A stretch of 64,000 bases of DNA from Cellulomonas sp. Leaf395 (GCF_001424125.1 NZ_LMQI01000002.1:434001-498000); one strand, 5' to 3'. Shown: positions 43,833 to 52,901, counted from the first letter of the stretch. Program-made: numbers and translations. Notes: generated by a model from the sequence alone, not told the origin.

Positions 43833-45517
43833 CGGGCTCGCGCGTGGCCGCGACCAGCCACCTGTGCCAGTTTGGTTCCGTGCACCGCCACGAGCGCCCG
43901 TCGCCCCGGTCCGGGGTGAGCCTGCCCGCGATCGCAGGAGGCCGGACCGAGCTCGGCTGGTTCCTCACCCAGGAGCAGCGAGGCAACGACGCGACGCGGA
44001 TCCGGCCGTGGACCGAGGGCAACGCGGTGCGCCCGCTCGTGCACGGCTCCACGTACTTCGCCGTGCTCGCCGAGGCGCTCGCGCGTGCGGGTGAGGGCGA
44101 CCTCGTGTTCTTCAGCGACTGGCGCGGAGATCCCGACGAACAGCTGACGGAGGACGGCGAGACCGTCGTCCAGGCGCTCTCGAGGGCCGTGCACCGCGGT
44201 GCGATCGTCAAGGGACTGATCTGGCGCTCGCACCTCGACCGGCTGCGGTTCTCGAACGAGGAGAACCGCAACCTCTCCGAGGACGTCAACGACGTCGGCG
44301 GCGAGGTGCTGCTGGACCAGCGGGTGCGCGCAGCGGGCAGCCACCACCAGAAGTTCGTGGTCGTCCGCCACCCGGAGCGCCCGGCCGACGACGTCGTCAT
44401 GCTCGGCGGGATCGACCTGGCGCACGGCCGGCGGGACGATGCCGACCACCGCGGCGACCCCCAGTCCGTCCCGTTCGCTCATCAGTACGGCACGCGCCCG
44501 CCGTGGCACGACGTCCATGTCGAGATCCGCGGTCCGGCCGTCCGCGACGTCGAGGACGTGTTCCGGGAGCGATGGGAGGATCCGGCTGCGCTGTCCCGGC
44601 TGCCGTGGCAGGCGATCCCCGACATCCTGCGCGGGGAGGACCGACGGGCCGACGGGCTCCCGCCACCGATGGCGGACCCGCCCGAGGCCGGCACCTGCGC
44701 GGTCCAGCTCCTGCGCACCTATCCCCAGCGCCGTCCCGGGTACCCGTACGCGCCCGCCGGGGAGCGCAGCGCCGCCCGCGGGTACGCCAAGGCGCTGCGG
44801 CGCGCGCGGCGCCTCGTCTACGTCGAGGACCAGTACCTGTGGTCGGCCGACGTCGCGCGGGTCTTCGCCGCCGCGCTGCGCCGCGAGCCGGGACTGCACC
44901 TCATCGCGGTCGTTCCCCGGTATCCGGACCAGGACGGCACGCTGGCCCGGATGCCCGTGCGGCTCGGCCACGCGCGAGCACTGCAGATCGTGCGCGCCGC
45001 GGGTGGCGACCGCGTCCAGGTTCTCGACGTCGAGAACCATGCCGGCAATCCCGTCTACGTGCACGCCAAGGTCTGCGTGATCGACGACGTGTGGGCCACC
45101 GTGGGCAGCGACAACTTCAACCGTCGGTCGTGGACGCACGACTCCGAGCTCACCGCGGCGATCCTCGACCAGCGTCGGGACGAACGGGAGCCTCGCGACC
45201 CCGGGGGCCTGGGTGACGGTGCCCGACGCTTCGCTCGCGAGCTCCGGCTCGAGCTGTGGCGCGAGCACCTCGATCGCGACGACGACGACGGGCTGCTCGA
45301 CCCCACCGACGCGATCGAGGCCGTCCGTGCGAGCGCCGTCGCGCTCGATGCGTGGCACGACGGCGGGCGCTCTGGCCCGCGTCCGCCCGGTCGGCTCCGG
45401 GCGCACCCGGCCGTGCACATGACGCGCTGGCAACGCCTGCTCGCGGCTCCGGTGTACAACGCCGTCGTGGATCCCGACGGACGTCCGGCGTGGCTGAAGG
45501 TGCGCGGCCAGCACTGA
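43829..45517 (+). CDS. Phospholipase D family protein with two HKD-type motifs
   Basis: 562 residues from GTG 43829 (GTGA overlap with the upstream stop; GTG 43844 and 43880 are alternatives). Motif 1 is SHHQKFVVVRHPERPADDVV followed by MLGGIDLAHGRRD near residue 170; motif 2 is VYVHAKVCVIDDVWATVGSD near 410 with NFNRRSWTHDSELT, the HxK(x)4D and downstream N/E residues of the active site. The N-terminal part has a Ser/Pro-rich start and VFFSDWRGDPDEQL. No signal peptide is convincing. It hydrolyses or transfers phosphatidyl groups; cardiolipin-synthase-like activity is also possible. Confidence 0.85.
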   Translation: MTGSRVAATSHLCQFGSVHRHERPSPRSGVSLPAIAGGRTELGWFLTQEQRGNDATRIRPWTEGNAVRPLVHGSTYFAVLAEALARAGEGDLVFFSDWRGDPDEQLTEDGETVVQALSRAVHRGAIVKGLIWRSHLDRLRFSNEENRNLSEDVNDVGGEVLLDQRVRAAGSHHQKFVVVRHPERPADDVVMLGGIDLAHGRRDDADHRGDPQSVPFAHQYGTRPPWHDVHVEIRGPAVRDVEDVFRERWEDPAALSRLPWQAIPDILRGEDRRADGLPPPMADPPEAGTCAVQLLRTYPQRRPGYPYAPAGERSAARGYAKALRRARRLVYVEDQYLWSADVARVFAAALRREPGLHLIAVVPRYPDQDGTLARMPVRLGHARALQIVRAAGGDRVQVLDVENHAGNPVYVHAKVCVIDDVWATVGSDNFNRRSWTHDSELTAAILDQRRDEREPRDPGGLGDGARRFARELRLELWREHLDRDDDDGLLDPTDAIEAVRASAVALDAWHDGGRSGPRPPGRLRAHPAVHMTRWQRLLAAPVYNAVVDPDGRPAWLKVRGQH

Positions 45518-45531
45518 GCACGGCCGCTGCC

Positions 45532-45537
45532 TAGGCT
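45532..45537 (+). promoter_or_regulatory. -10 box (TAGGCT) of a leaderless transcript
   Basis: TAGGCT lies 6 bases before ATG 45544 with no ribosome-binding site between, consistent with leaderless initiation of the phosphatase trio. Confidence 0.5.
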
Positions 45538-45543
45538 CCAGGC

Positions 45544-46245
45544 ATGCCCACCGTCATCCTCGTCCGGCACGGCCGCAGCACGGCGAACGTCGCGGGGATC
45601 CTGAGCGGGCGGGCCTCCGGCGTCGATCTCGACGCGGTCGGGCGCGACCAGGCGAGCCGCACAGCCGCACGGCTCGCCGCGGTGCCGCTGGTCGCGGTGG
45701 TCTCGAGCCCGCTGGCGCGGTGCCGGCAGACGGCGCGGGTCATCGCGGAGCACCAGGGAGATGGCCTGGCCACGCACCTCGAGCCGGGCATCGTCGAGTG
45801 CGACTACGGGCAGTGGCAGGGACGCCCCCTCAAGGAGCTCGCCCAGGAACCGCTGTGGTCGGTGGTGCAGAACCAGCCGTCCGCGGCCGTGTTCCCGGGC
45901 GGCGAGTCGCTGGTAGCCATGCAGGAACGGTCGGTGGCGGCGATCCGTCGGCGGGACGCGGCACTGGAGGCGGAGCACGGCGCCGGAGCGGCGTGGGTGG
46001 CCGTGACCCACGGCGACATCGTCAAGTCCGTCCTCGCGGACGCGCTGGGCATGGGTCTCAACCTGTTCCAGCGCCTCACCGTCAACCCCGGATCGGTCTC
46101 GATCATCCGGTACGGGACGACTCGCCCCGAGGTGGTCGCCACCAACACGGACTCGGGCGACCTCTCCTGGCTGCGCGCTGCGGGTCCGGTGGGCGACGCG
46201 CAGGTCGGCGGCGGTGCCGGGCCCGCATCGGCTCCACCCGCCTAA
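45544..46245 (+). CDS. Histidine phosphatase/phosphomutase, MSMEG_4193 family
   Basis: 233 residues of the histidine phosphatase superfamily. The phospho-acceptor motif VILVRHGRSTAN is at residues 4-15, with SSPLARCRQTARVI near 54, ECDYGQWQG near 83 (acid/base Glu), GGESLVAMQERSVAAI near 118, and the second His in VTHGDIVKSVLADAL near 158. This subgroup forms a three-gene actinobacterial set with DUF3090 and a PI-kinase-like protein, and the context has been taken to suggest a phosphomutase. It leads the trio from a leaderless promoter. Substrate unknown. Confidence 0.85.
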   Translation: MPTVILVRHGRSTANVAGILSGRASGVDLDAVGRDQASRTAARLAAVPLVAVVSSPLARCRQTARVIAEHQGDGLATHLEPGIVECDYGQWQGRPLKELAQEPLWSVVQNQPSAAVFPGGESLVAMQERSVAAIRRRDAALEAEHGAGAAWVAVTHGDIVKSVLADALGMGLNLFQRLTVNPGSVSIIRYGTTRPEVVATNTDSGDLSWLRAAGPVGDAQVGGGAGPASAPPA

Positions 46246-46248
46246 AAT
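46243..46248 (+). promoter_or_regulatory. -10 box (TAAAAT) of a second leaderless start in the trio
   Basis: TAAAAT overlaps the phosphatase stop and sits 7 bases before ATG 46256, suggesting an internal promoter for the last two genes. Confidence 0.45.
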
Positions 46249-46255
46249 GAGCGAC

Positions 46256-46795
46256 ATGCCGGCCCTTGTCCACCAGTTCGACTGGCCCGACCGCGTCGTC
46301 GTCGGCACTGTCGGTCCCCCGGGTTCCCGATCCTTCTACCTGCAGGTGCGCGACGGCGCTCGGAGCACGAGCGTGGGACTGGAGAAGGAACAGTCCGCGG
46401 TGCTCGCCGAGAAGATCGACGAGATCCTGGACGCGCTCATGGCCGACGAGGGGAACCGGTTCAGCGTCCCCGCCGCCACCCCCGCCGAGCTCGTCGACGA
46501 CGACCCGCTGGACCAGCCCGTCGAGGAGCAGTTCCGCGCGGGGCTGATGCGCCTGGGGTGGGATCCGACGACCGCGCAGGTCATCGTCGAGGCGTTCCCG
46601 CTGGAGGAGGCGGCTGAGGAGGAGGCGGAGCCCGCAGAGCCGAGCGAGGCGCTCGTCGTCCGGATGCCCGTGGGGACCGCCCGCGCGTTCGTCGACCGCA
46701 CCCGGCTGGTGGTCCGGTCGGGCCGGCCCGCGTGTCCGATCTGCGGCGGGCCGGTCGACGACGACGGCCACGTGTGCGGCGCGCCCGCTTCGTGA
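46256..46795 (+). CDS. DUF3090 family protein of the actinobacterial trio
   Basis: 179 residues. The start PALVHQFDWPDRVVVGTVGP is typical of the family, followed by RSFYLQVRDGARSTSVGLEK near 27. A Glu-rich segment (LEEAAEEEAEPAEP) sits near 120. The C-terminus holds CPICGGPVDDDGHVC, a short zinc-ribbon-like knuckle. The biochemical role is unknown. ATG 46256 is preferred over 46247 because of the TAAAAT spacing and match to homologous N-termini. Its stop overlaps the GTG of the kinase-like gene (GTGA). Confidence 0.82.
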   Translation: MPALVHQFDWPDRVVVGTVGPPGSRSFYLQVRDGARSTSVGLEKEQSAVLAEKIDEILDALMADEGNRFSVPAATPAELVDDDPLDQPVEEQFRAGLMRLGWDPTTAQVIVEAFPLEEAAEEEAEPAEPSEALVVRMPVGTARAFVDRTRLVVRSGRPACPICGGPVDDDGHVCGAPAS

Positions 46796-47565
46796 CCAGC
46801 GACGAGGTCGACCTCGTCGGCGGCGAGCTCGAGGTCGTCGGGCGCATCACGGTCGCCTCGAACGCGACCTTCCTCGCGACGATCGGCCAGGTCAGCGTGG
46901 TCTACAAGCCGGTCGCCGGGGAGCGGCCCCTGTGGGACTTCCCGGACGGGACGCTGGCCAACCGGGAGGCAGCCGCCTTCCTGGTCTCCGAGGCGTTCGG
47001 CTGGGACGTCGTGCCGCGCACCTGCCTGCGCGACGGTCCGCTGGGCCCGGGCATGGTGCAGCTCTGGCAGCAGCCGGACGCCGCGCAGGACCCGGTCGAC
47101 GTCGTCCCGGCGCAGGCCGTACCGCCGCAGGGCTGGTGCGCGGTCTTCCAGGGCATCGACGACGACGACCAGCCGCTGACCCTGATCCACGAGGACTCCC
47201 CCGCGCTGCGCCGTATGGCTGTCTTCGACGTCGTCGTGAACAACGCCGACCGCAAGGGCGGCCACATCCTCCCGACGCAGCAGGGCCACCGCTACGGCGT
47301 CGACCACGGCGTCAGCTTCCACGTCGAGCACAAGCTGCGGACGGTCCTGTGGGGCTGGCGCGGCGAGTCGCTGGACCCCGACGAGGTGGCGGGCGTCGAA
47401 CGGGTGCACAAGTGCCTGGACGGCGACCTCGGTCAGCGCCTGTCCGAGCTTCTCACCGACGACGAGCTGGCCGCACTGGCCGACCGCTGCGACCGGTTGG
47501 TGCGCAACGGCGTCTTCCCCGGCCCGTCGGGCGACATGCCCGCGTTCCCATGGCCCTTCTTCTGA
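46792..47565 (+). CDS. SCO1664-family PI-kinase-like protein of the trio
   Basis: 257 residues distantly like phosphatidylinositol 3/4-kinases and HipA. VSVVYKPVAGERPLWDF near residue 30 supplies the ATP-binding Lys, ANREAAAFLVSEAFGWDVVP near 52 the helix with Glu, MAVFDVVVNNADRKGGHIL near 142 the catalytic loop (Asp and Asn), and YGVDHGVSFHVEHKL near 170 the DFG-equivalent metal Asp. It is therefore probably a kinase of small molecule or protein. GTG 46792 overlaps the DUF3090 stop. In M. tuberculosis the same trio (Rv2135c-Rv2133c) lies near mshC; here no mycothiol gene follows. Confidence 0.82.
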   Translation: MTSDEVDLVGGELEVVGRITVASNATFLATIGQVSVVYKPVAGERPLWDFPDGTLANREAAAFLVSEAFGWDVVPRTCLRDGPLGPGMVQLWQQPDAAQDPVDVVPAQAVPPQGWCAVFQGIDDDDQPLTLIHEDSPALRRMAVFDVVVNNADRKGGHILPTQQGHRYGVDHGVSFHVEHKLRTVLWGWRGESLDPDEVAGVERVHKCLDGDLGQRLSELLTDDELAALADRCDRLVRNGVFPGPSGDMPAFPWPFF

Positions 47566-47603
47566 GCAGCGAAAAGGCGGTGCGCCCCGACCGGTGGCGG
47601 TCG

Positions 47604-48821
47604 TCAGCGCAGCCCGGCAGGCGCGATCTCGAGAGCGTGCTCGCGCACGTGGTCCAGAGCCCGCTTGACCGCGCCGACGGTCACGATGTCGCGGCCCAGC
47701 TCGGACGCGAGGACCTCGATACCCGGTGGGTCGACGTACCTTTCGACGTCGCGCCGGACGAGCTCGAGCAGCGGCCCGCAGGACTCCGCGACGGCGCCGG
47801 CGATGATGACGCGCTCCGGGTCGTAGATGCTCGCGAACGTCGCGACCACCCGGGCGAGGAGCGCGGCCACGTGCTCGATGACGCTGACCGCGAGCGGGTC
47901 GTCGTCCGCGGCCGCCGCGAAGACGCTCGCGGCGTCCAGCGCCCCGGGGTCCAGGTCCTGCAGGGACGACGACCCAGCGCGCCCGTCCAGACGCTGCAGC
48001 TGCGCACGGGCATCGTCGCGGACCAGGGCGGCGATGCCGTCGGCTGAGCCCACGCCCTCGACGAAGTCCAGGTAGCGCATCTCCCCCACGCCGCCGTGGG
48101 CACCGCGCAGCAGGCGATCGTCGTCGATGACTCCCGCACCGAACCGCTCGCCGGCGAGCAACGTGACGTGGGTGCGCGCGTCCCGGCCGTGGCCGCGCCA
48201 GTGCTCGGCGATCGCTGCCAGGTTCGCGTCGTTGTCGACGAGGGTCGTCCATCCGTGCCGGTCGTGCAGGTGGCGGGCGATGTCGGGGTTCATCCGGTCC
48301 CAGAACGGGTTGTCCTGGAAGGACGTGCGCCCGTCACGGTCCACAGGGGCGGGCACGCCCACCGCCACGGCCAGGACGCTCCGCGCAGGTGCACCCGCGT
48401 CCGCGAGGGCGGCGACCACGGCCTCCTCGAGCAGCCCGAGCCGCCGGGACGCGGTGCCGTCCTGCGGCGCCACCGGGAACACGACGCGGGAGAGCGAGCT
48501 GCCCCGCAGGTCCGTCACGGTGGCGCTGATGCGGTGCTGACCTGCGTCGACGCCGATGACCACTCCGGCGCGGGCGTCGAACGCGTAGCGGCGGGCGGGC
48601 CGTCCGCGGTGCTCGGTCCCGGTGCGCTGGCTCTCCAGCTCCGTGACCCAGCCGTGCTCGATGAGCTCGTCGCACACGCCGTGCACGGTCGCCCTCGAGA
48701 GTCCGGTGGCCTCGATCAACGCGGATCCGGTGACCTCGTCCACGTCCCAGAGATGGTCGAGCACCAGCCGCGCGCTGGCGTCGCGCAGGTGCCGCGACGC
48801 CACCGGATTTCGGACGACCAC
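47604..48821 (-). CDS. ROK-family transcriptional repressor
   Basis: 405 residues. The N-terminal winged helix GSALIEATGLSRATVHGVCD (about residue 31-50) is followed by the ROK sugar-kinase-like domain: GVVIGVDAGQHRISATVTDL near 90, TTLVDNDANLAAIAEHWRG near 190, and AGVIDDDRLLRGAHGGVGEM near 230. The Cys-rich zinc motif of ROK kinases is absent, which fits a DNA-binding regulator rather than an enzyme. GTG 48821 follows AGGAGGTCAA. Divergent from the GH13/ABC operon with two palindromes between; it likely represses that operon until a sugar binds. Confidence 0.86.
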   Translation of the reverse strand: MVVRNPVASRHLRDASARLVLDHLWDVDEVTGSALIEATGLSRATVHGVCDELIEHGWVTELESQRTGTEHRGRPARRYAFDARAGVVIGVDAGQHRISATVTDLRGSSLSRVVFPVAPQDGTASRRLGLLEEAVVAALADAGAPARSVLAVAVGVPAPVDRDGRTSFQDNPFWDRMNPDIARHLHDRHGWTTLVDNDANLAAIAEHWRGHGRDARTHVTLLAGERFGAGVIDDDRLLRGAHGGVGEMRYLDFVEGVGSADGIAALVRDDARAQLQRLDGRAGSSSLQDLDPGALDAASVFAAAADDDPLAVSVIEHVAALLARVVATFASIYDPERVIIAGAVAESCGPLLELVRRDVERYVDPPGIEVLASELGRDIVTVGAVKRALDHVREHALEIAPAGLR

Positions 48822-48841
48822 TTGACCTCCTCGATCGATGG

Positions 48842-48857
48842 TGCCACTTTAGTGGCA
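48842..48857. promoter_or_regulatory. Operator candidate: perfect inverted repeat TGCCACT-TT-AGTGGCA
   Basis: Seven-base arms with a 2-base centre, 21 bases upstream of the ROK start codon. One of two dyads in the shared intergenic region. Confidence 0.6.
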
Positions 48858-48858
48858 G

Positions 48859-48874
48859 GTCTTAAATTTAGGAC
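48859..48874. promoter_or_regulatory. ROK-type AT-rich operator candidate GTCnTAAATTTAnGAC
   Basis: A near-perfect AT-rich palindrome directly beside the first dyad and 20 bases before the GH13 start. AT-rich dyads of this sort are typical ROK-repressor sites. Confidence 0.65.
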
Positions 48875-48894
48875 GTACATCAATTGGAGGACGA

Positions 48895-50568
48895 GTGACG
48901 ACCCTCGCAGCGACCGGCCGCACGGCAGCCGGCCCCCAGCAGCGGGACGCGACCTGGTGGCGGCAGGCTGTTGTCTACCAGATCTACCCGCGAAGCTTCG
49001 CCGACTCCAACGCGGACGGCATCGGCGACCTGCGCGGCATCACGGGCAAGGTCGGCTACCTCCGCGAGCTGGGCGTCGACGCGGTGTGGTTGAGCCCGTT
49101 CTACCCCTCGGCACTGGCCGACGGCGGCTACGACGTCGACGACTACCGTGCCGTCGACCCGCGGATCGGGACGCTCGTGGAGTTCGACGAGCTCCGCGCC
49201 GCCCTGCACGGTGCCGACATCCGGCTCGTCGTCGACATCGTCCCCAACCACACCTCGAACCGGCACGCGTGGTTCCGGGAGGCGCTCGCGTCCCCGCCCG
49301 GCTCGCGGGCGCGTGAGCGCTACATCTTCCGGCCGGGCCGTGGCGAGCGGGGAGAGCTCCCACCGAGCGACTGGACCTCCACCTTCGGTGGCCCGGCATG
49401 GGAGCCCGTCGGCGACGGCGAGTGGTACCTGCACCTGTTCGCCCCGGAGCAGCCCGACCTCAACTGGGCCGACGACGAGGTGCGCCAGGACTTCCTCACC
49501 ACGCTCAGGTTCTGGGCCGACCGAGGAGTCGACGGCTTCCGCATCGATGTCGCGCACGCGCTGGCCAAGGACCTGACCGAGCCGCTCGCAAGTCAGGCTG
49601 AGCTCGATGCCGACGTCTGCAGCGGTGCCCACCCGCTCCAGGACCGCGACGAGGTCCACGACATCTACCGCGAGTGGCGCCGGCTGTTCAACGAGTACGA
49701 CCCGCCGCGCACCGCCGTTGCGGAGGCGTGGGTCCCCGCGCACAGACGCTCTCGCTACGCCTCCCCCGAGGGGCTCGGGCAGGCCTTCAACTTCGACCTG
49801 CTCGAGGCGGGGTGGAATGCGACGGCGTTCTCCTCGATCATCGACAAGAACCTCGAGCTCGCCCGCGAGTCCGGCGCCTCGTCCACCTGGGTGCTCTCCA
49901 ACCACGACGTGGTCCGGCACGCCACCCGCTACGCGCTGCCCGACGGCACCGACCTCAACGCGTGGCTCCTGCACGACGGCGCCGAGCCGCACCCCGACGA
50001 GGAGCGCGGCCGTCGCCGGGCGCGTGCGGCGACGCTCCTCATCCTCGCCCTCCCCGGCTCCGCGTACCTCTACCAGGGCGAAGAGCTTGGCCTGCCGGAG
50101 GTGGCGGACCTGCCGACCGACGCCCTCCAGGACCCGACGTTCCTCCGTTCCCGCGGCGAGCAGAAGGGCCGCGACGGCTGCCGGGTGCCGCTGCCGTGGG
50201 CCGTGCAAGGCCCCACGCTCGGCTTCGGCGACCGGCTCGCGCACCTCCCGGTCCCGGCTGACTTCGTCCGCTTCGCCGTCGAGAGCCAGGCCTCCGACGA
50301 GGACTCGACCTTGAGCTTCTACCGGCGGGCGCTCGCCGAACGGCGGCTGCTGCAGACCGGTGAGTCGCTGGAGTGGCTCACGCCGACGTCTCCGGCGGTG
50401 GTCGCGTTCACGCGGCCCGGCGGCTGGACGTCCTTCACGAACTTCGGGAGCACGCCGGTGCCGATGCCGGCCGGCACGGTGATCGTGTCGAGCTCGCCGA
50501 TCGACGGGCACACAGTGCCCGCGGAGACCACCGTCTGGCTGCAGCAGGACCGGCCAGCTCCCCTCTGA
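48895..50568 (+). CDS. GH13 alpha-glucosidase (oligo-1,6-glucosidase type)
   Basis: 557-residue GH13 enzyme. VVYQIYPRSFADSNADGIGD near residue 25 and GVDAVWLSPFYPS near 60 are the opening of the barrel; VVDIVPNHTS near 104 is conserved region I, VDGFRIDVAHAL near 212 holds the nucleophile Asp, TAVAEAWVPAH near 275 the acid/base Glu, and WVLSNHDVVRH near 332 the transition-state Asp. The protein is cytoplasmic and cleaves imported maltose/isomaltose-type sugars to glucose. GTG 48895 has GGAGG four bases upstream. First gene of the ROK-controlled operon. Confidence 0.9.
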   Translation: MTTLAATGRTAAGPQQRDATWWRQAVVYQIYPRSFADSNADGIGDLRGITGKVGYLRELGVDAVWLSPFYPSALADGGYDVDDYRAVDPRIGTLVEFDELRAALHGADIRLVVDIVPNHTSNRHAWFREALASPPGSRARERYIFRPGRGERGELPPSDWTSTFGGPAWEPVGDGEWYLHLFAPEQPDLNWADDEVRQDFLTTLRFWADRGVDGFRIDVAHALAKDLTEPLASQAELDADVCSGAHPLQDRDEVHDIYREWRRLFNEYDPPRTAVAEAWVPAHRRSRYASPEGLGQAFNFDLLEAGWNATAFSSIIDKNLELARESGASSTWVLSNHDVVRHATRYALPDGTDLNAWLLHDGAEPHPDEERGRRRARAATLLILALPGSAYLYQGEELGLPEVADLPTDALQDPTFLRSRGEQKGRDGCRVPLPWAVQGPTLGFGDRLAHLPVPADFVRFAVESQASDEDSTLSFYRRALAERRLLQTGESLEWLTPTSPAVVAFTRPGGWTSFTNFGSTPVPMPAGTVIVSSSPIDGHTVPAETTVWLQQDRPAPL

Positions 50569-50649
50569 CGACGCCGGTAGGTGCCCCGGCACATGTCCGG
50601 ACGGCGGCGACCCTGCCGTCAGGTGACTTCGACCAATGGAGGCGAAGGC

Positions 50650-51936
50650 ATGACATCCCACACACCCCTGATGTCGACGGAGCTGAGCCGACGAGGGTTT
50701 CTTCGCGGCATCGGGGTCGCGGGCGCCGGACTCGCCGTCGCGTCCTGCGCCCCCAGCTCCGGCGGCTCCGGGCCCACCGAGATCGTCTTCTACCAGTCGA
50801 AGCCCGAGGTGATCGGCTACTTCGACGAGCTCATCGACCAGTTCCACCAGACCCAGTCGCGCGTGCGGGTGCGCCACGATGCCACGTCGAACCTGGCCGG
50901 CACGTTCGTGCGGGAGTCGCCCCCCGACATCGGCTGTCTCAACTACAACTTCGAGATCTCGCGCTACGTCGAGCGCGGCGCGCTCAGCGATCTCGGCGAC
51001 ATGCCCGAGGCGCGGCGGATCCTGGGCGACCTCCAGCCCCTCATCGACGTCACGGCCTCCTACGAGGACCGGACCAGCGTGATCCCGTACTCGCTCATGG
51101 CGGCAGCCGTGCTCTACAACCGGGAGATCTTCGCGCAGCAGGATCTGACGGTCCCGACCACCTGGGACGAGTTCGTCGCCGTGTGCGACGCGCTCGCGGC
51201 TGCGGGGATCACGCCGCTGTACAGCACGTTCAAGGACCCGTGGACGATCGCGCAGGGCCACTTCGACTACTCGGTCGGCGGCATGATCGACACCACGGAC
51301 TTCTTCAACCAGCTCAAGAGCCAGGGCACCGACGTCGACTCCGACTCCCCTGTGTCGTTCGAGCAGCAGTTCCTCGATCCGGTCCACCGGATGCAGGAGC
51401 TCGTCTCCTACTCCAACGACAACGCCGCGAGCCGGGGATACGGAGACGGGAACGTCGCGTTCGCCAACGGCGAGGCCGCCATGTACCTGCAGGGTCCGTG
51501 GGCGATCGGGGAGATCGCGAAGACGAACCCGGATCTCGATGTCGGTGCGTTTCCTCTGCCGGCGACGGACGACCCGGCTGACCGCAGGGTGCGGGTCAAC
51601 ATCGACCTCGCGCTGTGGATCCCGGAGGGCTCCACGAAGAAGGAGGCTGCCCGGGAGTTCCTGTCGTTCCTCATGCAGCCCGACGTCATCGACGCCTACA
51701 ACGCGCACGCCCTGGGCTTCGGCGTGACGGAGGACGCCGCACCGGTGACCAACGAGACGCTGGTCGAGCTGAAGGAGTACTACGACCGGGCCGCGTTCTA
51801 CCTGGGCGCCTCCCAGCTGGTCCCGCAGTCGATCCCGCTGCAGAACTACACGCAGTCCCTCACCTCAGGTGCCGACCCCGAGTCGATCCTGCGGACGCTC
51901 GACGCCGACTGGCGGCGCCTGGCCTTCCGTTCCTGA
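50650..51936 (+). CDS. Sugar-binding lipoprotein exported by the Tat pathway
   Basis: 428 residues, family 1 solute-binding protein. The N-terminus has a twin-arginine motif SRRGFLRG (residues 13-20), a hydrophobic stretch and lipobox VASC with the lipid Cys at residue 33, so Tat export and lipidation are both predicted. Mature domain: GPTEIVFYQSKPEVIGYFDE near 40, YNREIFAQQDLTVPTTWDEF near 158, and GYGDGNVAFANGEAAMYLQG near 260. ATG 50650 follows GGAGGCGAAGGC. It delivers the sugar to the two downstream permeases. Confidence 0.88.
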   Translation: MTSHTPLMSTELSRRGFLRGIGVAGAGLAVASCAPSSGGSGPTEIVFYQSKPEVIGYFDELIDQFHQTQSRVRVRHDATSNLAGTFVRESPPDIGCLNYNFEISRYVERGALSDLGDMPEARRILGDLQPLIDVTASYEDRTSVIPYSLMAAAVLYNREIFAQQDLTVPTTWDEFVAVCDALAAAGITPLYSTFKDPWTIAQGHFDYSVGGMIDTTDFFNQLKSQGTDVDSDSPVSFEQQFLDPVHRMQELVSYSNDNAASRGYGDGNVAFANGEAAMYLQGPWAIGEIAKTNPDLDVGAFPLPATDDPADRRVRVNIDLALWIPEGSTKKEAAREFLSFLMQPDVIDAYNAHALGFGVTEDAAPVTNETLVELKEYYDRAAFYLGASQLVPQSIPLQNYTQSLTSGADPESILRTLDADWRRLAFRS

Positions 51937-51974
51937 CGGGCCTTCGCCTCACACCCCACGAACGGAGACACCTC

Positions 51975-52901
51975 ATGGTCACAGCAGCCCCCACCCGCCC
52001 CGCGGGCCGTGACGTCGCGGCACCGCTGCAGACGAGGACCGACCGCCCACGGATCTCCCGGACGTTCTACCTGTTCCTGCTGCCCACGCTCGTCCTCTTC
52101 ACGCTCTCCATCACCCTGCCGGCCATCATGGGCATCACGCTCAGCTTCACGGACTCGGCCGGCTTCGGAGAGTTCCAGTTCACCGGTCTCACCAACTACG
52201 TGGCGCTGTTCTCGGACCCGGCGATCCGCAGCTCGTACCTGTTCACGATCGGGTTCGCGCTCGTCACCGTGCTGCTGGTCAACGTCGTCGCGTTCCTTCT
52301 CGCCGTCGGCCTGACCGCCAAGATCCGGGCGAAGGTCGCGCTGCGGGCGGTGTTCGTCTTGCCCATGGTCATCTCGGGCATCGTCATCGCCTACGTCTTC
52401 AACTTCCTGTTCTCCAACTCGGTCCCGCAGCTCGGGCAGGCCGTGGGCATCACGGCGCTCGAGCAGAGCCTGCTGGCGAACCCCGACCTGGCGTGGCTGA
52501 CGATCGTGATCGTCACGGCGTGGCAGGCGATCCCCAGCGCCCTGCTCATCTACATCGCGGGCATCCTGTCCATCCCGGGCGAGGTCTACGAGGCCGCGGC
52601 GATGGACGGCGCCTCGGCGCGTCGGCGACTGTTCGCCATCACCCTGCCGCTCGTCGCGGGGTACGTCGTCATCAACCTGGTCATCGGCTTCAAGAACTTC
52701 CTGAACGCCTACGACATCATCGTCGGCCTGACCAACGGCGGTCCCGGCACGGCGACCCGCAGCGTCGCCATGACGATCTTCACCGGCTTCACCGGCGGCG
52801 ACTACGCCTATCAGATGGCCAACGCCACGATCTTCTTCCTCATCGCGGTGGTCCTCGCCGTCGTCCAGCTTCGTCTCACCCGCGGAAGGAACGCGTTCTG
52901 A
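51975..52901 (+). CDS. Carbohydrate ABC transporter permease (MalF type)
   Basis: 308 residues, six membrane helices beginning with FYLFLLPTLVLFTLSITL near 31. The EAA coupling loop EVYEAAAMDGASARRRLF lies near 205. TNGGPGTATRSVAMTIF near 255 is the usual late periplasmic loop of MalF-type subunits. ATG 51975 follows GGAGACACCTC. It precedes the MalG-type gene with a TGATG overlap. Confidence 0.9.
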   Translation: MVTAAPTRPAGRDVAAPLQTRTDRPRISRTFYLFLLPTLVLFTLSITLPAIMGITLSFTDSAGFGEFQFTGLTNYVALFSDPAIRSSYLFTIGFALVTVLLVNVVAFLLAVGLTAKIRAKVALRAVFVLPMVISGIVIAYVFNFLFSNSVPQLGQAVGITALEQSLLANPDLAWLTIVIVTAWQAIPSALLIYIAGILSIPGEVYEAAAMDGASARRRLFAITLPLVAGYVVINLVIGFKNFLNAYDIIVGLTNGGPGTATRSVAMTIFTGFTGGDYAYQMANATIFFLIAVVLAVVQLRLTRGRNAF

